A stretch of 45,546 nucleotides of DNA. It comes from CAYWWY01 sp964580185 (GTDB lineage: Bacteria > Thermotogota > Thermotogae > MWEM01). The notes beneath the pieces are model-generated. The model saw nothing but the letters and a program-made list of their open reading frames with translations. It was not told where the DNA came from and ran no database searches. The stretch is from contig CAZOJQ010000022.1 of assembly GCA_964580185.1 (NCBI GenBank), positions 1 through 45,546 on the forward strand. Direction: 5' to 3'. The number at the start of each line of letters is the position of its first letter. Position 1 is the stretch's first letter. Below are positions 16,357 to 23,302 of this stretch, in pieces. The translations under genes and the position numbers were made by a program.

Positions 16357-16959
16357 TCAGATCATCCAATCCAGATATTTGTTTTTACTCATCCATGAAT
16401 GCAATTTCTTAAAGGCGCGGGCTCGGTGGCTAAACGAGTTTTTTATTTCTTCGGGCAACTCACCAAAAGTGTTTTCAAACCCATTCGGGATAAAAATCGG
16501 ATCATATCCAAACCCACGGTTTCCTTTGATGGAAAAGGATAGAGAACCTTCCACGATTCCCTCAAAGCATTCTTTTCGATTCCGCAAAGGATCAAAAAAG
16601 GCCACTACAGTACGAAATCGCGCTGCTCTTTCCCCTTGAGACTGATATGGAACCATCCGGTCAAGAATGTAACGCATTTTTTCTTCATATAAAGCATTGA
16701 TCATGAATCGTGCGGATTGGACGCCGGGAAAAGAATCTAAGGCTTTAACTTCCAAGCCCGAATCATCAGCGATTGCAATCATACCAAAATAGACTGCTGC
16801 TTTTTCAGCTTTCAGTAACGCGTTTTCTTCGAATGTACCTCCTGTTTCCTCGATGTGCCATTCTTCCAAAAACGTTGATACTCCCTCAAAAGGGAAATCC
16901 GGTAGGATTTTCCTTATTTCATCAATTTTATGCGCGTTGGTTGTAGCGAGAAGAAACAC
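16357..16959 (-). CDS. rdgB: XTP/dITP diphosphatase (HAM1/RdgB)
   Basis: 200 residues, the usual size. It hydrolyses non-canonical purine nucleoside triphosphates such as ITP and XTP, keeping them out of nucleic acids. Motifs: FLLATTNAHKIDEI at the start, TFEENALLKAEKAA, ADDSGLEV, FPGVQSARF, GNRGFGYDPIF and the terminal SHRARAFKKL. The start is a GTG whose G is the last base of the upstream gene's TAG; a GAGGGG about 8 nt before supports it, while a longer frame to 17004 lies within the methyltransferase gene. Confidence 0.95.
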   Translation of the reverse strand: MFLLATTNAHKIDEIRKILPDFPFEGVSTFLEEWHIEETGGTFEENALLKAEKAAVYFGMIAIADDSGLEVKALDSFPGVQSARFMINALYEEKMRYILDRMVPYQSQGERAARFRTVVAFFDPLRNRKECFEGIVEGSLSFSIKGNRGFGYDPIFIPNGFENTFGELPEEIKNSFSHRARAFKKLHSWMSKNKYLDWMI

Positions 16960-18140
16960 TACATTTCCCCTCTTTCTTTCGATTTTGCTGGTTTTGGACC
17001 CCAAAAGGCAAAGAATCGGGTTGAGATGGTACTGTTCTGAATAGGGTGCACTTTTGCTGCAGTTTTCTGAAAAAGACTAGGAAATTCCTCTTCTGGAGAA
17101 AGAAAAAAGAAAGACCATGTAGGGAGGTGTTTGGGAAAATGTCTCATTTGCATAATCATTTTTTGAACATGGTCGGGTGTGGTTAATCGTTCCCCGTAAG
17201 GAGGATTGCTTACAATGTACCCGTATTCCCACTCAGAGCGCACTTGTTCCATGGGAAGCTTCTTCCATTGAATGATATCGACCACTCCTGCTCTTCTGGC
17301 ATTCTCCTTTGCAACATCTAGGGCTGTGCCATCGGTATCGCTGCCCATGATCCGAATCGATTCGTTACGAAGGAGTATTTTACTCCTGGCGATCCTCCGT
17401 TCTTCTCGCCAAATCGTTGTGGAAAGAAATGGCCAACCTTCAGCAACAAATTCCCTCCGAATCCCCGGAGCCATATTCATAGCGATCATAGCAGCTTCGA
17501 TGGGAATCGTTCCTCCACCACAGAATGGATCAATCAATGCTATTTTGGGGTGCCAACGGCTAAAGGCCAGGATCGAACAAGCGATGGTTTCTCGTAATGG
17601 CGCTTTGAATGAAGCTAAACGATATCCTCTTCGATGCAGTCCGTTTCCAGAAGTATCAAGAGCAATTGTTGCTTGATTGTTGTTTAGATACACCCAAAAA
17701 GGAAAGGGAGGCCCATTGTCGGATAGTCGGTCGATTTTGTAATGGTCTTGCAACTTGCTAATGATCGCTTTTTGAGTAACTGATTGGATGGAAGGAATGC
17801 TGGTCAGTTTAGAACCTTTTGTCTTTGCTTTCGCTACGATTACCCTACCCTCTTTTGGGATCCATTCTTCCCAAGGAATGCTATATAGCCCACCGAACAA
17901 GTCATCAAATGTTGTGGCCTGGATCGATGATGCAATTTGGAGCAAGAATCGATCTGCGGTGCGTGACCAAATATTCATCTTGGGGATTTCCGAGACTTCT
18001 GCGCGGAAAGAGATTTTTCCATCTTTTCGATCCACGACTCGAAAGCCAAGGCTTTTTAGTTCATAAGCAACCGGTTTTTCCGTTCCTAATGCGCATGTGG
18101 CAATAAATACCCGCTCATTCGAGGATCTTTGATCGTTCAT
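16959..18140 (-). CDS. THUMP-domain RNA guanine-N2-methyltransferase (RlmL N-domain / YpsC family)
   Basis: 393 residues. Residues 1 to about 160 contain a ferredoxin-like and THUMP RNA-binding region (FIATCALGTEKPVAYELKSL). The remainder is a Rossmann methyltransferase with LIDPFCGGGTIPIEAAM for S-adenosylmethionine, MGSDTDGTALDVA, and the catalytic NPPYGERL. Proteins of this single-domain size methylate 23S rRNA at the position handled by the N-terminal half of E. coli RlmL. The start overlaps the upstream stop (ATGA), and the TAG shares a base with the rdgB start. Confidence 0.9.
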   Translation of the reverse strand: MNDQRSSNERVFIATCALGTEKPVAYELKSLGFRVVDRKDGKISFRAEVSEIPKMNIWSRTADRFLLQIASSIQATTFDDLFGGLYSIPWEEWIPKEGRVIVAKAKTKGSKLTSIPSIQSVTQKAIISKLQDHYKIDRLSDNGPPFPFWVYLNNNQATIALDTSGNGLHRRGYRLASFKAPLRETIACSILAFSRWHPKIALIDPFCGGGTIPIEAAMIAMNMAPGIRREFVAEGWPFLSTTIWREERRIARSKILLRNESIRIMGSDTDGTALDVAKENARRAGVVDIIQWKKLPMEQVRSEWEYGYIVSNPPYGERLTTPDHVQKMIMQMRHFPKHLPTWSFFFLSPEEEFPSLFQKTAAKVHPIQNSTISTRFFAFWGPKPAKSKERGEM

Positions 18141-18841
18141 CCTTTTTCATCTTCTTTCTGTTGGTTTTCCATATGTTCTATGATTCGATCTTTCCGGGAG
18201 TGCAATGCTAACTGGTGAAACTGATGGGGAAAAAGCTGAAGATGATTACGGATGGCTCGGATTACTTGTTCGCGATGGTTTTTCTCAAGCCATTCTTGGA
18301 AAAGAGTGTCTGCTAGCAATTGAAAAGAACGTTCATGATTGATGTACGATAAGATCATCACAGCATGATCCAACAATTCCGCTCTGCTTTCATCTTCTTG
18401 GACAAAATATCCCAAAAGGTCAACAAGTTCCTCCCCTGCGCCTAGTCGAGCAAGCGCTTCGTACAGAAATAATTGCTCAGACTCCTCATTCAATAACCCC
18501 AAAAGTTTATATATAAGAGGTACATCTCGGGGTTCTCCTAGCTCACCCAAGATCTCTGAAAGATAGAACATAGGCAATTTTTGGAGTCTTTCATCCCCTT
18601 CTATGATCTCTTCAGAGTCGGGATTCTTCCATGTCTGCGTAAGAGAAAACTCATTCAGCATGCATCGGATGGGACCTAGTGTCTTTCTCCCCATTTGAAG
18701 TAAGTATTCCATGACCATCTCGCATACTTCGGGATCGTCGGTAAATCGGACCATTAATGCAAGCATATCAGGAATTGCAGAATCTCCTTTTTCTTCAATG
18801 ATCCGATCGATGAGCGAACTTCTTTCCGTATTCCCAGACAA
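18137..18841 (-). CDS. HEAT-like helical-repeat protein of unknown function
   Basis: 234 residues, soluble, almost wholly helical with repeated pairs of amphipathic helices such as FYLSEILGELGEPRDVPLIY and EALARLGAGEELVDLLGYF, typical of HEAT or Armadillo-like scaffolds. No catalytic residues are evident. The start is TTG at 18841 with AAAGGAGG 8 nt upstream, a clear ribosome-binding site. It leads an operon with the rRNA methyltransferase and rdgB, all overlapping. It probably binds a protein partner; nothing shows which. Confidence 0.75.
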   Translation of the reverse strand: MSGNTERSSLIDRIIEEKGDSAIPDMLALMVRFTDDPEVCEMVMEYLLQMGRKTLGPIRCMLNEFSLTQTWKNPDSEEIIEGDERLQKLPMFYLSEILGELGEPRDVPLIYKLLGLLNEESEQLFLYEALARLGAGEELVDLLGYFVQEDESRAELLDHAVMILSYINHERSFQLLADTLFQEWLEKNHREQVIRAIRNHLQLFPHQFHQLALHSRKDRIIEHMENQQKEDEKG

Positions 18842-18888
18842 ATGCTAATCCTCCTTTATCGATTTGCATACTCATGGGGTTCATCGAT

Positions 18889-18894
18889 AGTATA
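18889..18894 (-). promoter_or_regulatory. Possible -10 for the HEAT-methyltransferase-rdgB operon
   Basis: Minus-strand TATACT 47 bp before the TTG start, with only TTGGTT-like bases at suboptimal distance upstream. It is the only promoter-like element in the gap. The rest of 18895-19028 shows nothing recognisable. Confidence 0.35.
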
Positions 18895-19028
18895 ACATGA
18901 ATCAAAAAAAACCAAAAATCCGTAAACTCGTCATTCAATGATCATAGAAAACAGAAACCTTTTAGGACATCCGATGTAAAGGTCAAGGAAGCAGTATGAT
19001 GGGGGCCGATCATTTGGAAAGATCTCGC

Positions 19029-19453
19029 TCATTTCTGGACCTTATGAACGATAAAAGCTGTCATTTGATATTGACTCACAGGAACGAACCCGATCGAACG
19101 GTAGAACTTCGTGACTTGATCCGTATCATCGGCGATTAAAACCATCTGTCGGACATGGGAAAACTCTTCCTGGATCATCCGCACCAATTGTGTACCAATG
19201 CCTTTTCTTCGATCGACTTCCCGAACCAAAAGGTCTTGAATATAGACGATCGTGAACCCATCGCCACAATAACCCGAACCAATCCAACAAGCTCTCCCTG
19301 GTTCCAGGCACTTATTACCATAAGAGATTGGTCAATGCCTTTCGCCAAACATTCGAAATCCCGTGAATATGAAGACCATCCAGCGTCCTCATATAAAATT
19401 CGAATCCGATCGAGATCGATCTTTTTCCGAGTAAAAAACTGGATTTCTTTCAT
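19029..19453 (-). pseudogene. GNAT-family N-acetyltransferase, frameshifted
   Basis: Two overlapping reading frames together spell one GNAT protein of about 141 residues. The first half is MKEIQFFTRKKIDL to GELVGLVRVIV. The second half, in another frame, is DGFTIVYIQDLLVREVDR followed by the acetyl-CoA loop RRKGIGTQL and FYRSIGFVPVS. Restoring one G on the minus strand at about 19264-19265 (GTGGCGAT to GTGGGCGAT) rebuilds the family's VGDG and joins the frames. The start ATG at 19453 has AGGAGG 7 nt upstream, so it was once a properly expressed gene. Either a recent inactivating deletion or a sequencing error explains it; both halves are otherwise intact, which favours recent or artefactual. 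Confidence 0.85.
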
Positions 19454-19512
19454 ATACCTTCCTCCTAAATACTCCTCAAACCCACCAATGTTCGGATTTC
19501 TTGTAAAGTTGC

Positions 19513-20256
19513 TTACCAACGAAAGCGGTAAGCAAACTCCAGGATTCGACTAAGGTACGGAATCCAGTCTCCTTTTTGAACCTCAATGGCTTTTTGAATC
19601 TCCTCAAATGGCCGGTCCATTGGAATCAAGATCTTGCCTTCCCCCCATGTCTGAAAGATCGCGATGACTCCATGAGCGCGATCTCCGAACGCTACGTCTG
19701 CATACGCCAATCCTCCGATGGCCATTTCTTTCGCAATTGCTACACCCCCAAAAGACGCTACGTAAGCAATGGCGATCCCACCAAATGCACCGATCAGAGA
19801 AAGGGCAATCCCTCCAACAGAAAGAAGCAATGATAGGCTAATCCCGCCGAATCCAAATAAAAGGCCAAGATTCAGCGATCCAATGGCAATTACACCGACA
19901 CTGACTGCGCCAAAGGAGAAAAAGCCAATGGCATAAGTGCCGATTGCCACCACTCCTTTGGCTACACCATTTGGATTCCGGTTGATATGAATCAAAGGGA
20001 ATCCGAAGAGAGTCATCGAAGAAATATACTCCGATTCACCGGTTTTCTTCCCTTGAGATAAAGGAGTTAGATACTCTTTCGCAACAACTCTCGGTCGACC
20101 CAATAACTGGTACGGATCTTCTACCCCTGTTTCAAAGTACTTCATTTGAAGCCGCTCGATTATTTCTTGCGCAATTGCCTCTTTTTTGGATTTTGGAAGC
20201 CGCAATTCAATCAGTACACGTCGAACATAGCGTTGAAAGCGTTTTTCATGATCCAT
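19513..20256 (-). CDS. Membrane protein with strict glycine-periodic repeats, HAAS/DUF1700-like N terminus
   Basis: 247 residues. Residues 1 to about 65 resemble the HAAS/DUF1700 helical domain (SKKEAIAQEIIERL, then LLGRPRVVAKEYL). Residues 101-191 are hydrophobic with glycine at exactly every fifth position from 101 to 131, then Gly-Gly pairs exactly every eleventh position at 137-138, 148-149, 159-160, 170-171 and 181-182. The C-terminal 50 residues are soluble. The ATG at 20256 has AGAGG 8 nt upstream; a GTG nine bases earlier overlaps that site. It could be a membrane-embedded beta- or helix-packing repeat, and its function is unknown. It shares direction with the FAD oxidoreductase 109 bp upstream and the broken GNAT gene downstream. 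Confidence 0.78.
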   Translation of the reverse strand: MDHEKRFQRYVRRVLIELRLPKSKKEAIAQEIIERLQMKYFETGVEDPYQLLGRPRVVAKEYLTPLSQGKKTGESEYISSMTLFGFPLIHINRNPNGVAKGVVAIGTYAIGFFSFGAVSVGVIAIGSLNLGLLFGFGGISLSLLLSVGGIALSLIGAFGGIAIAYVASFGGVAIAKEMAIGGLAYADVAFGDRAHGVIAIFQTWGEGKILIPMDRPFEEIQKAIEVQKGDWIPYLSRILEFAYRFRW

Positions 20257-20365
20257 TACCCACACCTCTTTTCACAGGATTCATCGGATGCTCCCCTAAC
20301 TGATCCCATCCATCAGAAGAAAAGAATCACAGAAACGGGAGAATGAATCGAAATTCTTTTCGGGA

Positions 20366-21649
20366 TTATGAGTCAGGGTACCAACCCATTTCCTTACGAA
20401 CTGCGCTCCCATGAATATCGGGCAGTGCGAAGGATTGCTTAAGCGCAAGATAAATGGCTGTGCCAGCTGCTTCTCCCATTCCCGCGCATGTTGGCATGAT
20501 TCTTGCCGCGCTTTGCCCAAAGAAATCGGAAGAAAAACATCGACCGATAACGGCAAGGTTTTCAAACCCTTGAACAATCATCGATCCTAAAGGGATTTCA
20601 TAGTATCCCTGGTACTGAGGGATGGTTGTTCGTTCTTCTTCTGTGGTTCCCGGGTTTTTTCGATGAACGTCAATTCCGTAGACGCCTCGAAGAACTCCCT
20701 GTGGATGGTGCGCATTATGAACGACATCGTCACCTGTGAAACAATCGAAACCCATAATCCTCCGACTGTCTCGTACCCCAAGCATAGGAGCCAAGTTTTC
20801 TAAATACGCTTTTTCAAAGCCTGATACCTGCTGGTTCACAAATCTAAGGATTTCGTACGCTTGAAGATTAGTGATCATGGTTGCTTCACTAATTGCCCAA
20901 ATATCTGTCGTTTTTATTCCGTAATGAGTGGTATTCACAGTTACTCTACCCGTTCCGGGAAGCTCCACGAAGAATAGATAATCTTGAGGCAGAATGAACC
21001 CCTCAGCACTGGCGTGTTCGATCTCTCGAAAATACCCAGCAACCGAAAGAATCGCCTGATCCGGGTTGACCCAATGGAAGTAATTATCCGGTTGAGCGCG
21101 GACTTGATCCCGTACGCGATCAAATGAAACCCCGCCCATTGTAAACATTGTTGTTGTTGCTTGATTCAATCCTTGAGGATCTCCGCAATGAGAATGAGCG
21201 CCTGATAAAAAGCTTAGAACACCGTCTCCCGTAGCATCGACAAAAAAATCCCCGGAGATTGTTTGTCGATATCCCACCGCATGACTTGTGAAAACAGAGA
21301 TTACTTTTTTCCCTGAGACACGGGCATCAAAGACTTGGGTATTGAGGAGAACGCGTACATGAGCGTCTTGAAGCATTCGATACAAAAGAATGCGAAGAAG
21401 TTGCGCATCAAAGCAATTTCGGATGATTCCTCCCATCCCATTTAGTTCGGCTAAGATCTCAAGGAAAATCCCTTTGATGCACGAACCATTGTCATCCCCA
21501 TGTTTCATAAAGGGGTTTACCAAACCCATTGTAGCCAGCCCACCGATCTGAGACCCTCTGTCAATCAACAAGACGGAAACGCCACGCCTTGCCAAATAAA
21601 TGCTACACACGGTCCCTGCTATCCCCCCACCTACGACAACAACATTCAT
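20366..21649 (-). CDS. FAD-dependent oxidoreductase (FAD_oxidored family)
   Basis: 427 residues. The N-terminal dinucleotide-binding motif VVVGGGIAGTVCSIYLAR is followed by LLIDRG and GGLATMGLVNPF, the conserved pattern of the PF12831 family. GDFFVDATGDGVLS lies in the middle and NLAVIGRCFSSD with the terminal AGTAIYLAL close the FAD site. These proteins oxidise or reduce unknown small molecules, and several are linked to heterodisulfide-reductase-like or sugar-catabolic systems; nothing here identifies the substrate. MNVVVV at 21649 is taken as the start because the Rossmann fold begins immediately; a longer frame to 21709 adds an unlikely leader. Confidence 0.88.
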   Translation of the reverse strand: MNVVVVGGGIAGTVCSIYLARRGVSVLLIDRGSQIGGLATMGLVNPFMKHGDDNGSCIKGIFLEILAELNGMGGIIRNCFDAQLLRILLYRMLQDAHVRVLLNTQVFDARVSGKKVISVFTSHAVGYRQTISGDFFVDATGDGVLSFLSGAHSHCGDPQGLNQATTTMFTMGGVSFDRVRDQVRAQPDNYFHWVNPDQAILSVAGYFREIEHASAEGFILPQDYLFFVELPGTGRVTVNTTHYGIKTTDIWAISEATMITNLQAYEILRFVNQQVSGFEKAYLENLAPMLGVRDSRRIMGFDCFTGDDVVHNAHHPQGVLRGVYGIDVHRKNPGTTEEERTTIPQYQGYYEIPLGSMIVQGFENLAVIGRCFSSDFFGQSAARIMPTCAGMGEAAGTAIYLALKQSFALPDIHGSAVRKEMGWYPDS

Positions 21650-21697
21650 GATTCCCACCCTTTCTTTCCCCCAGTTCCCTTTTGTCCATAAAAACTG

Positions 21698-21730
21698 ATT
21701 GCGAAACAATCAATAATGTGATATTATTGA
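21698..21730. promoter_or_regulatory. Paired inverted repeats in the FAD oxidoreductase / CofE-like divergent promoter region
   Basis: GATTG-CGAAA-CAATC (21698-21712) is directly followed by TCAATAAT-GTGAT-ATTATTGA (21710-21730), an 8-bp perfect dyad. The second overlaps a plausible rightward -35 (TTGAAC, 21727-21732) that is 18 bp from CATACT. The site is well placed to be a shared operator. No regulator gene is adjacent. Confidence 0.45.
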
Positions 21731-21782
21731 ACCGGATTATCCCTTATAGGCATACTGAATTGACCAGAGCTACATTTGAGAT

Positions 21783-21817
21783 CATGGTCATACCTCAGAA
21801 TTTTTAATATGACCATG
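21783..21817 (+). promoter_or_regulatory. Perfect 10-bp inverted repeat before the CofE-like gene
   Basis: CATGGTCATA (21783-21792) and TATGACCATG (21808-21817) with a 15-nt loop, 21 bp upstream of the start codon and 11 bp before AGGAGG. As RNA it makes a stable hairpin just upstream of the ribosome-binding site; as DNA it is an operator-like dyad. No T tract follows, so it is not a terminator. Confidence 0.55.
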
Positions 21818-21838
21818 AATCCTTTACCAGGAGGAAAT

Positions 21839-23053
21839 ATGAGAAAAAGAAGCTTGATCGGAACAAAGGTCTATTCGATTCGCACTCCCATAGTGAAACC
21901 GGGAGATCCTCTTGTTGAGTTCGTTGTGGATTCCATTATGAAAGCGATGGATCAAAACCAACTCTCTTTGAAAAAAGGAGACATTATTGGGATAACAGAG
22001 TCATTGATTGCCAGAGGTCAAAACAATTTTGTTACTACAGACGAAATCACGAAGGAAATCCAACAACGGTTTGATCCCGCTCCTTTGGGTATTCTATTTC
22101 CGATCTTGAGTAGAAACCGGTTTTCAAATATCCTTCGCGCAATCACCCGAGCTACGCCCAAAGTATTTGTGCAATTCTGCTACCCCGATGATGAGGTAGG
22201 AAACCCGTTAATTGACGGTCAAGTTCTAGCACAAAACAAGATCAATCCATACACGGACATAATATCGCAATCAGAATATCGCAAACTTTCCCAATCCATG
22301 TTGCATCCATATACTGGTATTGACTATTTCGATTATTATCGGTCAATCATTGAAGAAGAGGGGATTGCGTATGAGTTCTTTCTTTCTAACAACTCTTCCC
22401 ATATGCTTAATTATACACAAAATATCATCGTTTGCACCATCCATAGTTTCAATCAGACCATCCGATCCTTATGGGGCCAAGGTGCAAATGCAATTGGATT
22501 GAAAGATATCTGTAATTCTCCAACCAAAACGGGAGGATACAACGAAAAATTTGGCCTACTGGGTTCGAACAAGATTGGAGAAGACAAACTAAAACTCTTC
22601 CCTCGTGAAACAGATGAAAAAGGTCAACGGTATGTGATCGCTATTCAAGAAGAGATCCGCCGCTTGACCAATCAACATGTTGAAGTGATGATCTATGGGG
22701 ACGGAGCCTATAAAGATCCTGACACAAAAATTTGGGAGTTGGCTGACCCTGTTGTTTGCGTGGATTCTACCGAAGGGTTGCAAGGGATGCCCAATGAGAT
22801 TAAAATCAAGTATATAGCAGATACACAGCTGTTCAGTTGCGATCGGAATGAGACGGAACAGAGAATAAAAAAAATGATCAAAGAAAAAGAATCAGGAATC
22901 GGAAAGATGAGCTCTCAGGGTACAACCCCCCGAATAATCTCCAATCTGGTTGGAAGTTTGTGTGACCTAGTTTCTGGAAGCGGAGATAAAGGAACACCGA
23001 TCATCGTGATTTCTGGATATTTTGATACCTACGCGGAAGATTTTGATGACTAA
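21839..23053 (+). CDS. CofE-like protein (coenzyme F420-0:L-glutamate ligase homologue)
   Basis: 404 residues, matching the long CofE-like proteins found in many anaerobic bacteria. Signatures are SIRTPIVKPGD, KKGDIIGITESLIARGQNN, FPILSRNRFS, YPDDEVGNPL, GYNEKFGLLGSNK, VMIYGDGAYKDP and near the end SQGTTPR and SGSGDKGTPI. CofE adds glutamate to F420-0 in methanogens and actinobacteria, but no other F420 biosynthesis gene is seen here and this bacterial subgroup has no settled function, so it may be an amide ligase for another acid. The ATG at 21839 follows AGGAGG by 4 nt; upstream in-frame starts lie within the leader hairpin. Confidence 0.85.
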   Translation: MRKRSLIGTKVYSIRTPIVKPGDPLVEFVVDSIMKAMDQNQLSLKKGDIIGITESLIARGQNNFVTTDEITKEIQQRFDPAPLGILFPILSRNRFSNILRAITRATPKVFVQFCYPDDEVGNPLIDGQVLAQNKINPYTDIISQSEYRKLSQSMLHPYTGIDYFDYYRSIIEEEGIAYEFFLSNNSSHMLNYTQNIIVCTIHSFNQTIRSLWGQGANAIGLKDICNSPTKTGGYNEKFGLLGSNKIGEDKLKLFPRETDEKGQRYVIAIQEEIRRLTNQHVEVMIYGDGAYKDPDTKIWELADPVVCVDSTEGLQGMPNEIKIKYIADTQLFSCDRNETEQRIKKMIKEKESGIGKMSSQGTTPRIISNLVGSLCDLVSGSGDKGTPIIVISGYFDTYAEDFDD

Positions 23054-23143
23054 TCCCATCGAGCTTCTGTTCTAGAGGGAAGGTTTCGTATCTTGAAATA
23101 ACCGAACGGAAACTCGGTCTTTTCTGAACCAGACTGAATGGAT

Positions 23144-23172
23144 TGGACTTCTATCGAAAAAAACGGTATAAT
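23144..23172 (+). promoter_or_regulatory. Promoter of the chemoreceptor gene
   Basis: TGGACT (23144-23149), 17 bp, TATAAT (23167-23172). A perfect -10 with a moderate -35, 130 bp before the start codon, leaving a long leader. Confidence 0.6.
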
Positions 23173-23179
23173 ATGCCCG

Positions 23180-23302
23180 AAAGGAAGCATCACCAATTCT
23201 GTAACAACCTTCCTTTTTTGGGAACAGATCGATCTCGCGAAAAGAAAACGGATTGTTTTCTTGCCGATTTTTGTATCGAATAACCAGAAAGGAGTGTTTG
23301 TA
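23180..23302 (+). promoter_or_regulatory. Structured 5' leader of the chemoreceptor gene
   Basis: Two inverted repeats: AAAGGAAG with CTTCCTTT (about 23180-23218, followed by further T), and AAGAAAAC-GGATT-GTTTTCTT (23242-23262). The first resembles an AT-rich attenuator and the second is a neat 8-bp hairpin 26 bp before the ribosome-binding site. I do not recognise a known riboswitch; the c-di-GMP-I consensus is absent. Confidence 0.35.

Noticed and set aside
20345..20363. Second copy of the AATCGAAA/TTTCGATT dyad after the FAD oxidoreductase
   Set aside because: Short, with a bulge, beyond the stop codon and not near a promoter; such words are common in this window.
23173..23302. c-di-GMP riboswitch before the chemoreceptor
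   Set aside because: The conserved aptamer words and receptor helix pattern are not present.
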